Part shown: piece after piece, positions 11,245 through 23,203 of the stretch | How positions within the stretch are numbered: position 1 is the first letter of the stretch | How the letters are laid out: each line of letters opens with the position of its first letter | NCBI GenBank assembly: GCA_001969505.1 | Contig: LSSK01000389.1 | Coordinates: forward strand, 1-61,146 | Length of the DNA stretch: 61,146 nt | From: Zancudomyces culisetae | Lineage: Eukaryota > Kickxellomycota > Harpellomycetes > Harpellales > Legeriomycetaceae | Direction: 5' to 3' | Notes under the pieces: generated by a model | Databases searched by the model: none | What the model saw: the letters and a program-made list of their open reading frames with translations, nothing else | What the model was told of the DNA's origin: nothing | Position numbers and translations under genes: made by a program

Positions 11245-12215
11245 CTAACTGGTGTCCTTTTTTGAATTTTTTATGAGCCATTTGAGAGTGATATCTATAT
11301 TTGTCTGATTTTTCGCAGAAATCGAATAACAGGCAACGTTTCTGTTTGAAATATTATCCAGTTTTCTACTCAAGTCAATAAATACACCCATCAATAAAAA
11401 ATAATCATCGCATCTCGATCTAGTATCTGAGAAAAAGTACACCTTTACATAGCATAATAGACATAAGATAAGACCACTTACAAGGCTTCAATCAGCTTTT
11501 CCGCCGGTAGTGCGGTATCCAGGTCATTTTTATTTCCCAAAACCAAGATTGGTATATCAGCAAGCATATTTTTCTCAAGAAGACTCCATAACTCCGCCCT
11601 TGCCTGGTCAAGTTTGGCGTGATCGGCTGCATCAACCACAAATCTATATTAAATAGTGGTCCATTTTCATTTAACATCAATCATGAGAGTCGCGGTTTAT
11701 CTTGGCCTTTTAGCGAACCAATACACGCTTTAAAAAAAGCTGTCAAAATAAACAAACAAAAAAACAAACAAAAAGAGAGTGTTACTTACAGTATAGCGTT
11801 TACACCCCTACAATACCTCTCCCACATGCTCCGGAATCTTGGCTGGCCACCAACATCCCACAGTTTGATTGTAACATTACCCTTTGTTACTTTTCTCATG
11901 TTGAATCCCACTGTGGGAATCATATCTTCCTGAAATTGCCCGGACTATTGTTAATATTAATTTTTTTCAAAGTCGGACCCAGTATTAAGTGGATGATATT
12001 ATTGTAAAAGTGGAATAAAGCCAAAGAAAATAAAACGAATGATAGCAATCAAGATCATTTTGCTGAAAACATAAAAAGGCCGTGGAACTTACCGCTACTA
12101 CATTAACCAGTGTTGTTTTCCCCGAATTCTGTAAACCTACAAGTGTCACCTCCATTTCTTCCTTCCAGAATAGACGTTTCAGCCATTCTAGTATTGAATT
12201 TACTATGGACATCAT
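11245..12215 (-). CDS. ARL8: ARL8 lysosomal/vacuolar Arf-like GTPase, 4 exons
   Basis: Arf-like small GTPase that in animals links lysosomes to kinesin and to HOPS-mediated fusion. Exons on the minus strand are 12215-12093, 11944-11790, 11643-11482 and 11365-11245, giving 186 residues, the usual ARL8 length, with all junction phases matching. Motifs: N-terminal amphipathic helix with LFWKEEME (typical of ARL8, no Gly2 myristoylation site); P-loop GLQNSGKTT at residues 27-35; switch [10 protein letters not shown]; switch [19 protein letters not shown] guanine motif; and a C-terminal [19 protein letters not shown] block containing the SAK motif. Two adjacent Met codons (12215 and 12212) could each serve as start. 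Yeasts such as S. cerevisiae lack a clear ARL8, so its presence helps place the organism outside that group. Confidence 0.95.
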
Positions 12216-14235
12216 TTTGTGTAGATAATTGCCTTTATTTAGGTATATGTTCAAGTTGACGCACTAGGCCGTGTTAAATTTTGAAAAGAATATACAAAAA
12301 CGCCCTAGGGTATATCCAGCCTTATAATAAATATTTATTGCTGAACATAAAAAATACATCTAATAAACAACATAATAAAACAAGTTTGAAAGAAAACTGA
12401 AACTGTTGTCTTATGTTATCTATGTTAAGTAAACAAAAATAGCCGATTTTGGAAAAGGTCTAGGGTGTTTATACCGCAAATTCTTTGCTATAATCAACAT
12501 TATCCATTTTATTTTCCATTTGTGAAGCGTGATACACACACACAACGATAAAACCAGCCGAAAGTAGGAGAAACAATCAAGCGGCAAATCCAAGTAACGA
12601 ATTACCCATACTTTTCTCCAAAAAAAAATTTTTTTTATTCGAGGTTTGCCAATTTTTTTGTAGCAATGTTGTTTCAATATTTATCCATTTTCAGTATAAA
12701 TCACCAAACTGTTATTGTCTTTGATAATCCAATCTACTGACTGAAAATACACTTCTAAAATAATGCAGCACTTTAGCCATACTATTTTATTTTTTTGCTC
12801 ATTGCATCTATAATTTACATAATGCGAACTCAAATTACTAAAACTAATATTAGCTGAAATATGGATTATTTTCCTAATTAAGTCATTCAATATCTGACAT
12901 TTTACTACCACAATATATCACTTGTAAAGTATAAAAAAGTACTGGAATTTACAATACACGTGTACAAACTTCGGAAACCCAAAAATCAAACTGCAATCTG
13001 TAAAATATAGCTGCACGTGTAGTACCTAAAAATTCAGTTCAATTCCCCTCCCCCTGTAGCAGGCAATTCAACCCCTGGTTGGATAGTGAGCTACATACCC
13101 AGTCTCATCTCTAGGAGTTGGTATCTCTACATGCTGTTATATCGTCCAAAGTATCGAGTATTTTTAACCATCATTATACGTCCCGTGATTTAACATATCA
13201 TCCCATTTAATTGTAGTGAAAATCTCGCATATATTTTAAAAAAATGTCGGAACATCAGACTTTGCCTTGTACACATGGGGAAAAAAGAAAATATTGTACC
13301 AGAACAAAGGAGCCCACTTGCCCTTTTAAGCCACTACAGTATAAAATTGACTGTTGACTTTCCGTTTACCTACGCGAATACTCTTTATAGTGCAAAGCTA
13401 GTACCAACATTCTTATTGGCGCCAAAAGGACAAGTTACAAATAATAGGGAAAAAACAAAACAGAGCAATGCCACCCATGTCTTCTGTCGTTTTTTTGAAC
13501 TCTTTGCATGGTATATAATGGCACTACCTTCCATAGGTAAAAAAATCCAAGGTGATAGTGAATTTTTTTGAATATGATTCAGCACTTGGGCATTCCAATA
13601 TCGCGTGTAAAATGGCCTCATGTGTGTATACTTTTATACTGTGTAACCTGAAGGTGCCTATTAAGTACTACTTTTTGTGATGGTTATAAACATTGTTGCT
13701 ATATTTCAAGTCTATAAACATGACTAAACATATTTTTTTATGCGTCTTTATGGTGTCTAACTGTGACATTTCTGCACAAGTTCAGCAACCATTTTATCAC
13801 ATAAAAAAAAGCGAGTTTAACAGAATTCTGTGGAAAATTGCAGCTTCTGGGGGTTCCACTAACTGGTTCTGATCGCATTTTAGTTGCTGAAACACTAGTG
13901 GTATTTGCATAACCTCAGATAAACTGCGTTCCTGGGGATTTGTAAAGGGAACCGCGAAGAACAAAGAATTATGAAGATTACAATTTGAGAATTAAATCAT
14001 AGAAGCGAATGGAATTCGAACGAAAAAACAAATAAATAAAAGTTAATTGGCGGTTTAAACTCCCCCTCCCAAAGCCCATAAATTCTCTCTATTCGTGTAA
14101 ACTATGTACAGTTGATATAGGAGCGAGCATAACAAATATGTGTATATTAAAGACAAACAAAGTATTTCTCAAGGTTAATGTCCCAGATATACAAATCAAA
14201 TGTAGTGTAAATAAAATTCAAGATTAATTTCAGCA
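12216..14235. other. 2-kb intergenic region
   Basis: No supported gene. Open frames at 13275-13571 (+) and 12420-12677 (-) are within what chance gives in DNA this AT-rich. One copy of a dispersed A/T-palindrome repeat lies at 12618-12657. ARL8 and the gene at 14236 are divergent, so both promoters lie here. Confidence 0.5.
12618..12657 (+). repeat. dispersed A/T-palindrome repeat, copy 1
   Basis: An A-run followed directly by a T-run, then ATTCGAGGTTTGCCA. The same order (A8, T7, ATT, two variable bases, AGG, one variable base, TTGCCA) recurs on the minus strand near 59960-60000. Similar cores are at 26035-26100 and 58730-58760. Confidence 0.45.
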
Positions 14236-15126
14236 ATGATTGAAATGGAATATTATAACGTTTACGGTCACCAGCCCCATGCAACACCGAAGGACGCACA
14301 AAGGCAAAATATACCAATGGAAAGGCGCATGAAAAGGAAAAGAGCCATAGTAGGAGGTAAAACACAATATTATGTACAGATTTTTAGGGTTTGTATTATT
14401 TGTTAAACATCGAGACTAACTCGGCTAATTTATATATACCTAGACTGCAGAGATACATTACCGGCAGATATGGTAAATGCCTTTATGAAATCAACTAAAA
14501 GGGTACGTAGAATGTATGGTGTCAAATATAAAAATAAAAGCAACGAGGTACCAGACGACGAAATTGATAAAAATAGCCTTGAAAATACGAGGAATTCCTT
14601 GAGCGAAGATGAATATAAACGTCGAAATGAGCACGAGTGCAACACAATACTACCAAATACTCAAGCTTTTGTTGCCAAAAACCAATGTTTTTCCGATATA
14701 GAAAAAAGGGGTATGGCGGAGAAAGATTTAATTGGAACCGAGGAAAACCCGTTCTTTGCGGATTTGATGGCACATCCACAGAATCTACAGATCCCTGACA
14801 CTCTTTTTGATTTGAGGCAAATTATTTGTAAAAACACACAACTAGATTTGCTACTCAAAAAAACCACCGCCAAATCCAGTTTAAAACCACCAGAAATCGA
14901 ATCTCCTAGGGATTCTGGAACACTAGTGCTATACAAATCTCCTCAGTCCTACCAGATAAATACTGACCAAAAGAATCAGTCAGTAATCAACCGAAAAGAT
15001 CCCAATAGCTCGATGGGATATCAAAATGATAATGATACTGATGTTTGTACTGAAAAAGTAGCATTTTTACCGCCTAATTTCTTGGCTAAAAAGACCCACG
15101 GTCTTGAATATATGGACGTGGATTAA
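14236..15126 (+). CDS. unrecognised basic, probably nuclear protein, 2 exons
   Basis: I do not recognise the family. Proposed exons are 14236-14356 and 14453-15126, with a 96-bp intron (GTAAAA donor, acceptor at the second AG of CAGAG), giving 264 residues. The first AG of that tandem acceptor would run into a stop within eight codons, so the second is chosen. The N-terminal exon carries a dense basic patch RRMKRKR (likely nuclear localisation signal) and continues in phase to DTLPADMVNAFMKSTKRVRR. The middle is acidic and polar (SLSEDEYKRRNE), with a more conserved-looking stretch NPFFADLMAHPQNLQIPDTL and SGTLVLYKSPQ near residue 200. There is no signal peptide or membrane segment. If the intron is wrong, translation could start at the ATG at 14470 and give 218 residues. 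Confidence 0.6.
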
Positions 15127-15903
15127 AACGGCCTCTTCTTTTGTTCTGCAACATCACTGGCGTCGAGAAGGAGTTGTAGAAATAACATACCACCACAGAG
15201 GAGAGGAGAGGAGAGGAGAGGAGAGGTGGTGACACTGTAGTTTTTGTAGTTTTAAGTATTTTTCAAGGCCAGGATGATGAGATAGGCTAGTACTCAATTC
15301 CATGTGTTATTTGAATAAATGATCTTGTATTTTGTAGGACAGAATTTCATGTATGGAAGGTTACACTATGCCTAGGATGGGTGATCCCGTTGAAAATAAG
15401 CAAAGAAAAGAAAAGAAAAGATAAAAGATAAAAGTGCATATTTAGGAAAAGTTACATCATCAGCTAGGTTGATAATAAAATCGCTCTAGTACGTGATGCT
15501 TATGATTTCGACGATACACACATACGCTTTTCTTTTTTTATCGAACCAGTTGAGTGTTTATAGACTATTTTTTCAACTTTCAAGTGTATTAACATAGTGT
15601 AGAATGAGCTAGTATAGGATTTTTTAACTCCTCGCCTTCTCACTATCTCAGAAAATATCAAAAATTATTCTACTTTCACTTCCATTTACAACAGGCATAA
15701 TGTTAGTTTGTACATAAAGTCGTCATTAGATCATTCCAGGATCGTCCAATAAACTTTACATTGGCACAATTTTGGTTAATTGAAAGCTTATATAGCGCAT
15801 CAAAATAAAATTTTTTTTTAGAATTCGTTTTGAAAAGTTGACAAATCCAAAAACCATCCAAAAACTCCTTACATATTTTTCGCACTAGTATATGCTATCG
15901 AAA
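15127..15903. other. intergenic, with a GAGAG satellite
   Basis: 3' UTR and promoter DNA. At about 15190-15230 a run of AGAGG units is bounded by CACCAC and GTGGTG, which could pair as a hairpin stem. An AAAAG run lies near 15404-15420. The minus-strand frame at 15703-15885 has no support. Confidence 0.6.
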
Positions 15904-17840
15904 ATGGATCAATTGAAAGAAGTAAGCACAAAAGTTTTAGACATCCTTCTCTCATGTTATATTTTATCTGTATTTTACAGCAGTAGGCCTTGTACAAGCA
16001 AATTTCTGATAATTCTTATAACCAAACAAAATACAAATCAAAAATAGCTGATCGGCTTTCTTTCACACGAAAGAAATGATGTAAGTTTTTAATTTATGTG
16101 ATGGTAGCACAATCATAAATATATGAACATGGTTTATTTTTTTAGAATACAGTGACATTTGATGAAAAAGATCCATTTTTAGTTTCTTTTTATAATTTAT
16201 ATATATTTACCCACCAACTACATTGGATGCTAAAGTATTATGAATAACGGTTATTAGATAAGAACGTATGCGGCAAACTACATCTCAGGCTTCACAAGCC
16301 CAGGAAGCGAGTTTTTTGAGTTTTTTCTTTCAGAGGCGAAAAATGTAGTTCCACCCTTGTTGAAACAGTGTATGATGGACGATGTAAGTCAAAGAGTTGA
16401 TTTAGCTAGCGGTTTGATATTTTTTTAATATTTTTTTACACTCCATTTTTACTAGCTTTCCGCTAGTTATTACTGATTAAGAAGCAGAATAAAGCGAACA
16501 CAACTTAACAGTTCGCTTAATATCGATTTATTTTTCTCTGACATAGCTTTCATCACACGATGCTCTAAAGATATTAATCAACTTGACCACAGAACCCAGT
16601 GCTAGACAACTATTTGAAGGCGATTCGGCTCTGAAACTGATTGTTCAAAAGATAGTGGTAAGTTGTACCAAAGAAAAGCAATTAGCAATTTCTACGTTTG
16701 CACTACTCAAGAAGTATTAAAATTCATATATAAGGTTGTGGAAAGAATAAGAAACATACATCTATTGAGAGTGGATTTTATGGTTTTAGGATAAAACAAG
16801 CTTGGTGTCGGATTTATACTGTATGCTGTTGTCAAACTTAACAAAGAACCCGACTATAACTGACAAGATTATAAAGCTAAATGTTCAGAAAGCAGGAGAT
16901 CTTTGTGAAAGTGAAAGAGCGATTGATCAATTAACAGAGGTATTTGTTAAGGGAGTAGACTCTTTGTATAACAAAAATGCAAACTATCATTTTTTGGCTA
17001 GTGCCTTTGCTGATATTTCAACAGTGAGTATATCATTTATTTTTATTTATCTATTTTAATTGTATTTGAGGAACCTGGTAGCTGGACATAAATTAGAAAC
17101 TAAATTAATCACTAAACTAGTCATCAAACTAATCAAACTAACCAAACTAATCAAACTACATGAACGTAGACTACAGAGGGTGTAAAATACTTTGTGAGCA
17201 GAGCGAGTTTTGACGGAGAAGTTCCAATTACTAAGGTGATGGTGTTTTCCGAGTATCCTGAACTGATTAGGAGAGGAGGAGTGGCATCATCCATAAAGTA
17301 AGTACTATTGCATTTTTCTCACTAGCTGTGAAATAACGCGTTTTTTTTCTTCTTTGGTGGTATAGAAATGTCTGCTTTGATTTGGAAGCACACGAAAGAT
17401 TGCTACACGAGCTTAACATTCTCCCATACATTCTGTTGCCATTATGTGGAAATGATGAATACGACGAAAACGATATGGATGGTATGCCGGATGAAGTTCA
17501 GTTCTTGGGAGATGACAAGAAAATCGAAACTGACCCAGCGCTTAGAAATAGTCTTTTGGAGGCACTTATCCTACTGTGTACAAAAAGATCTAGCCGCGAG
17601 TATCTGAGAGAGAAAAAGGTTTATTCAATTCTAAGACAGCTACATCTTAAAGAGACTAACCAGCAAGCACTTGAGGCAATAGATAGATTGGTACAGTTTT
17701 TGATGAACGAAGAGGAGCCTGTTGCGGCTGGAAAGCAGTTTGATGAGCACGGAAACTACGTCCCAAATGCTCAAAATAGTGCTAGCGGTGCTAATAGCAC
17801 TAGTAACATTTCCGTTATCGATGAGTTTGAGGAAATATAA
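15904..17840 (+). CDS. HGH1: HGH1 co-chaperone for eEF2 folding, 7 exons
   Basis: Armadillo-type co-chaperone that helps CCT/TRiC and Hsp90 fold translation factor eEF2. Exons are 15904-15921, 16048-16080, 16258-16383, 16547-16657, 16790-17023, 17179-17297 and 17366-17840, giving 371 residues (human 390). All phases match. Exon 1 codes six residues (MDQLKE) and exon 2 only eleven (LIGFLSHERND). Later hallmarks are ALKILINLTTEPSARQL, LYCMLLSNLTKNP, FADIST, KNVCFDLEAHERLL and LNILPYILLPLCGNDEYDEND, which track HGH1 helices in order, ending in an acidic DEFEEI tail. Intron 5 (17024-17178) ends at the second AG of CAGAG; the first would give a stop. It also holds AATCAAACTA repeats near 17105-17160. 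Confidence 0.93.
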
Positions 17841-19002
17841 CTGCTTTTTCTATTTCATTTGATAGTACATATAGCTCTTGGTCTTAGATTTAGTGCGTAC
17901 CGCACATGAATATATTATATATATATTGCTTGTCTGTAAATATGACTATGACCGCCTATTTTCTATCCAGAGGTATAAAACAGCAATAGGTTGGCATGTC
18001 TTTTGGACTAAGTTATGGCTGCTGATGTTGTAGTGCTTTCGTATTAAAGTAATGTGTCCTTTGTAAACAAAATAGCATTGTGTATGGGAGCTACCGCGAG
18101 TATGTTCGGTGATTGCCTATTCTGTACAAGTTACTTTGTTAAAGCTTAACTTTCAACTTCATAAGAAAATAATATTATCAAAAAGCTTAACACCACTTTA
18201 TTTTTTTCAATAGGTATATTTTAGAGATATTTTAGTATTTGGCACTGAAGCGGGTGACAAATGGGCAAAAAAAACGGAATAAATAAGAGTTTGATCCTGA
18301 TCAATATTTTGGGGCATATATCCTTTGTGCTGGTTCAGTATAGTGTTATTTTGTTGCTAATCATGTACATATAGCTTTTTTTTTGAATATCGCTGCTCTT
18401 TGTAAAGTCTAATTTGCAGTTTCAAGGGGTAACAATAAAAACAGAAACAAAACGCAGTTTCATAGCCGAAAAAAAAACAGACCCAGTTCTGCTTTGCGCC
18501 TTTTCAAGCAGAACATGAAAAAGAAAAAAAGAAAACCTTGGCGTTCATAACAGATGATGTGGATAAATGGTACGATTCCAATTTATTGCAGATAGTGGGT
18601 GTTGTTTTCTCTTTTGATGGGTGTGTTTCAAACAAAATGCATGATAAAAATCATATTTGCCAAACTTTGAACCTTATTAAAAATAATTCTTGGAATTGGT
18701 GGCTTTAGCGAAATGAAAAAAAAAAACAGGACAGCGTGACCACTCAAAATCATGGACCCTCAAAGTCACATGGCAATATCAATTAATTCTTTGGGAAGAC
18801 AATTGTATGGGGAGGGGAGAGGAATTAACTTTAGTAATACCCGTATAATGTACAGCTGAAAATCGCATGCAAATTGTGAAAATTATCTGGTGTAAATGGG
18901 CTAGTGTGATACAGCGTAACGACTCGACTTTTACTGCTAATTAACTTTTAACTAGGGAGAAGAAAAAGAAAAGTGCAAACGATGGGGGAAGCGAACAATA
19001 GC

Positions 19003-19135
19003 GCAATGAGATAATGGTGAGATGAGTTAATGGGACAATAAGAGAATGAAGTAATGAAGTAATGGGGTAATGAAGTAATATAGTATGAGGTAATGAAGTA
19101 ATGGGGCAATGAAGTAATATAGTAATGAGGTAATA
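19003..19135. repeat. TAATGAAG-type tandem repeat
   Basis: Irregular 8-9 bp units (GTAATGAA, GTAATGGGG). Within it, a ~40-bp block at 19051-19089 is repeated at 19090-19129 with one substitution and one indel. Confidence 0.8.
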
Positions 19136-21490
19136 CATCCCCAACGTTGTCTATAGTCATTTAATTCGATATGAAAGTATATGCTGATTTAGATTGAGAA
19201 AATCCAGTATAAAGATTTCAGTATCAATAAAGGTAAACAACAGAAAAAGAAGGTCGTTTAACTCAGGCACTCCGTAAAGATGCAGGAAAAATCGACGGCT
19301 TAAATGAAATATAGGTGAATTACCAACTAACTGAAATAAACACCAAAGAGAAAATGCGGATTGAAGAAAGATAACAAGTATAAGATCATGTACAAGCATT
19401 AAAATATATGACAAGAAATCTATGTGAGGTTTATCAAACTACAGATACAAAATACAGACACAAAAAGTGGTGTTACTTTTAAATTTCAAGGTGGATAATT
19501 ATCTTTTTTAAAGGTAAATTCGCAAATGGGTTAATATTAATACATGAACAATAGATAGCTACTAAAAATGCAAGGAGTGAAATTTCAGAGATAATAAAGT
19601 CTTATTATAGAATTAGAGGTAATTTCCGGAAGAGCATGGCTTCATTCTTGCGAAAGTGCTTTGAACTTTGAATAGCATGATGTATCTTTTGTTTGTTTTT
19701 AGTAAAAGAGCGGGTTTACAAGGCATTTTTCTCGGTCTCCAAAAAATGTAAACTATAGTGAACGAATTGATAATAAAGCTGGAGTCCCATATTTCCTAAA
19801 AAGTGGTGAACCTAAACGATGACACTGATAGTGCATCAATGTGGAGTTATCTATATTTGTTTGTACTTTGGCGAATGATTCTTTTCTGGTAGAACTTTTT
19901 TTTTTCCCATTGGGACAGTAAAGTTCATTTTTATGATGAAAAAGCTCAGAGTTTAAAAAGTTTGTTAAAAAGAAAGCCATTTATGCAAAACTGATCTAAT
20001 GAAGAAAGAACAATGTATTAATCTAATAATATTAACATAAACTGGTTGAATGATTGAACAATTGAACAATTTTAGCATGAGGTATGCTTAACTAAACCCT
20101 GGCTATATGGAGTTCAGTTTGTTGGCACAGACGAAATGCCTGCATCGCTGTCAAAAGTTAAAAATAAATCTACCCCACCTCACCTACCCCCTAAATATTA
20201 CAAAATACTGTCTGTCTGTGATATTTTTTTATGCTAATAACAATAATACTTAACTTGGTAGTAACCATGTATGTCATGGCTTTTTCTGTGGCGGTAGTTG
20301 TGTGATAAGAGGAACGGAAACACCAACAATCACAAGGTTATCTTTGGTAATGACCCCTTTAAATATGGTCTGCCAATTAATTTAGCAAAATAATCGTTAT
20401 TATTACAAAAATTTTTTGCAATTTATTACCAAACATATTTTCTATCTATAGACCTGTTGAGCAGGGAAAAAAAAAGGTGGACTTGTGCGCAAAGAAAAGC
20501 TAAATAGGCGAGGTAGTTCTTAAAAAATCTGCATGGCGATAGGCAGAGGGAATCTGTAAATACTGGAATTTTCAATTGATAAACGGTGGAAATTTTATTT
20601 GCTAAACAAGGTGTGAAAATTTTAATCTGGCCAATAGTCAACGTTTCCACCAGGTGGAAATGAAAAAGTTATCACCTTTTATTTATTTATTTATTAGTGG
20701 ATTTGAGCATGTAAAAATGAAAATATATCTTGTGAGGTGACAAATTCAATAAACCGTGTTAATTTACCACGGTATCAGGCAATTGGTCTAGACAAAAGTT
20801 AAATAGACGAAAACGCTATGGACAAAGTGGTGATATGTGCTTTTATAAAAATAAAAATTAGCGTGCATGATTAGTATTTTGTGCTATAGTTCTAGAGTAC
20901 GTTGGAAAAATCAAGAGAAAGATATGGAAAGATATGGAAAATGAGGGGAGAGAGTAGATAAGAAGATATATTCAGAGAAATACTTTTGTTAATAGAGTAA
21001 AGAGGAAGAAAAGCAAGTGCTCCTCCACCTTGGAAAAAGATATAAATACCCAGAGATAATTGGAGAGATTGCAAGTTCATCACACAAAATAAACATACTC
21101 GAGTTTAAATAGCCTAACTAAGCGATTTGAAGTACCACCAGCTTGAAAAGAGGATAGCTTTCTTGTGCAAACTATTTCACATTCTTTGTTAATAACATTT
21201 TGTTGGGGAATTTTTAGCATCAAAAAATTGATCAACAAAACAGAATACAATAAAGTGACAAATCCCAAATTAGCAATTGTGTTGTTTTATACAGGACAGA
21301 AACTATTGGTTTAACTGGTAAGTCAATTGTGGGCTTTTGCACGGACACTTTTAAATTTGTAATGGTAGTGGGTTATGGAGCAATGGCTATCTTAATTCAT
21401 GTAGCAAGGCTTAGAGATAAGAGGGGAGGCAAAACCCCAATTATATTTATTTAAGTTCAAGCTAACAGAGGTTTTTCATTTTTTTTGTAT

Positions 21491-21498
21491 TATAAATA
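21491..21498 (+). promoter_or_regulatory. TATA box of PEP carboxykinase gene
   Basis: TATAAATA, about 85 bp upstream of the likely start codon at 21581; the position and match are good. Confidence 0.6.
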
Positions 21499-21580
21499 GC
21501 ATCAGCTTTGACCCTGACCAGAAAAGTTTATCTTTAAGAAATACTTACAGCTTTAAGTGAATAATAGAAGGAAGGAAAAG

Positions 21581-23203
21581 ATGTTTTACGGTATTGTAGA
21601 TGATACAGTCGAACAAGACTTCAAGAAGGAGGGAATTGATTATGACCACATTAACGTCAGAAACAATCTCCCAGTCTGCCAGCTCTATGAGGAAGCCCTG
21701 AGATATGAACCAGACAAGACCTTTATCTCCAGCACTGGTGCTATGGCTACATTGTCAGGAAAGAAGAAGGGGAGATCACCAAAGGACAAGCGTGTTGTTG
21801 ATGAAGACAGCACAAGAGACGAAGTATGGTGGGGACCAGTAAATACTAAGCTTTCAAAAAAGGCCTTTGATATCAACCACGAGAGAGCAGTTGACTATCT
21901 AAACACCCGTGAACGCTTGTATGTAGTAGATGGATTTGCAGGATGGGATCCAAAGTACCGCTTGAAGATTAGAATTGTCTGTGCCAGACCATACCATGCA
22001 CTTTTCATGCGTAACATGTTGATCAGACCAAGCAAAGAGGAGCTTGAGCACTTTGGTGAGCCAGATTTTACTATTCTGAACGCCGGACAGTTCCCAGCAA
22101 ACAGATTTACAGAAGGAATGAGCAGTGACACTTCTATCTCTCTCAGCTTTGAACAAAGAAAGATGGTCATTCTTGGAACTGAATACGCCGGAGAAATGAA
22201 GAAGGGAGTCTTTACAGTTATGCACTACTTCATGCCAAAGGCTGGAGTTCTTTCACTCCACTCCTCACTAAACGTTGGCCAAGACCCTTCAGATGTCACA
22301 CTGTTCTTTGGTCTTTCAGGTACTGGAAAAACCACCTTGTCAGCTGATCCCAAGCGTTTCCTGATTGGTGATGACGAGCACTGCTGGACCGACCAAGGAA
22401 CCTTCAACATTGAGGGAGGATGTTATGCCAAGGCCATCAACCTTTCCGCCGAAAAGGAACCAGATATTTACAACGCCATTAGATTTGGAACTGTCTTGGA
22501 GAACGTTGTCTTTGACCCATTCAACAGAGAGGTAGATTATGACTCTGGAGTCATCACTGAGAACACACGTGCTTCATACCCAATTGAGTTTATTCCAAAC
22601 GCCAAAGTTCCATGTGTTGCTGGACATCCAAAGAATATTGTTTTCCTTACATGTGATGCATTCGGTGTATTGCCCCCAATTTCCAAGTTGACCTCCTCCC
22701 AAGCCATGTACCACTTCATTTCTGGCTATACTGCCAAGGTTGCTGGCACTGAAGAAGGCATTACAGAACCAGAAGCCACATTCTCTGCATGCTTCGGTCA
22801 ACCCTTCTTGGTGTTCCACCCAGTCAAATACGCAACAATGCTTGCCGAAAAGATGCAGCAACACAAGGTCAACGTCTGGCTTGTAAACACAGGATGGAAC
22901 GGTGGTAAATACGGAGTCGGCTCTCGCATCAGTCTTAAGTACTCAAGAGCTCTCATCGATGCCATCCACTCTGGAGAGCTTGAGAAGGCCGAGTTTGTTA
23001 CCTCACCAGTATTCAATCTAGCTGTACCTACATCCTGCACTGGTGTCCCTGCAGAAATCTTAGACCCCGCAAAGAGCTGGAAGGCTGAATCTGGAGACTA
23101 CCTCGAATCTTTGAAGAAGCTGGGTACTCTCTTTATCAACAACTTCAAGACTTTTGAGGATCAAGCCACTGCTGAGATCTTGGCTTCAGCTCCTCAAGTC
23201 TAG
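21581..23203 (+). CDS. PCK1: phosphoenolpyruvate carboxykinase (ATP)
   Basis: ATP-dependent PEP carboxykinase, converting oxaloacetate and ATP to PEP, CO2 and ADP, the committed step of gluconeogenesis in the cytosol. Single exon, 540 residues from the ATG at 21581; the frame is open a few codons upstream but has no ATG there. Seen: substrate and phosphate-binding stretch [11 protein letters not shown]; kinase-1a P-loop [14 protein letters not shown] at about residues 244-257; metal-binding GDDEHCW just after; NIEGGCYAK; and the TGWNGG segment near 434. The length matches yeast Pck1 (549). Codons are strongly biased to C-ending forms (AAC, TTC, ATC, AAG), unlike most neighbours, pointing to high expression. 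It has no introns. ATP-type rather than GTP-type enzyme supports a fungus over an animal. Confidence 0.97.
   Translation: MFYGIVDDTVEQDFKKEGIDYDHINVRNNLPVCQLYEEALRYEPDKTFISSTGAMATLSGKKKGRSPKDKRVVDEDSTRDEVWWGPVNTKLSKKAFDINHERAVDYLNTRERLYVVDGFAGWDPKYRLKIRIVCARPYHALFMRNMLIRPSKEELEHFGEPDFTILNAGQFPANRFTEGMSSDTSISLSFEQRKMVILGTEYAGEMKKGVFTVMHYFMPKAGVLSLHSSLNVGQDPSDVTLFFGLSGTGKTTLSADPKRFLIGDDEHCWTDQGTFNIEGGCYAKAINLSAEKEPDIYNAIRFGTVLENVVFDPFNREVDYDSGVITENTRASYPIEFIPNAKVPCVAGHPKNIVFLTCDAFGVLPPISKLTSSQAMYHFISGYTAKVAGTEEGITEPEATFSACFGQPFLVFHPVKYATMLAEKMQQHKVNVWLVNTGWNGGKYGVGSRISLKYSRALIDAIHSGELEKAEFVTSPVFNLAVPTSCTGVPAEILDPAKSWKAESGDYLESLKKLGTLFINNFKTFEDQATAEILASAPQV

Larger units (their letters stand above)
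17841..21580. other. 3.7-kb non-coding region upstream of PEP carboxykinase
   Basis: No gene is recognised on either strand; the ORFs present are short and AT-driven. A TAATG-type tandem repeat occupies about 19003-19135. A TATA box lies at 21491-21498. The length is unusual beside the other intergenic gaps and suits an extended promoter for a regulated gluconeogenic gene, though that is inference. Confidence 0.5.

Noticed and set aside
13275-13571. 98-codon plus-strand frame
   Set aside because: No recognisable domain, an overlapping antisense frame, and several frames of this size are expected by chance.
17100-17160. AATCAAACTA repeats
   Set aside because: Considered as a CRISPR-like or satellite array, but units are imperfect, lack spacers and sit inside an HGH1 intron.
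21557-21580. Upstream extension of PEP carboxykinase
   Set aside because: Opens with GTG; the ATG at 21581 is the first proper start.
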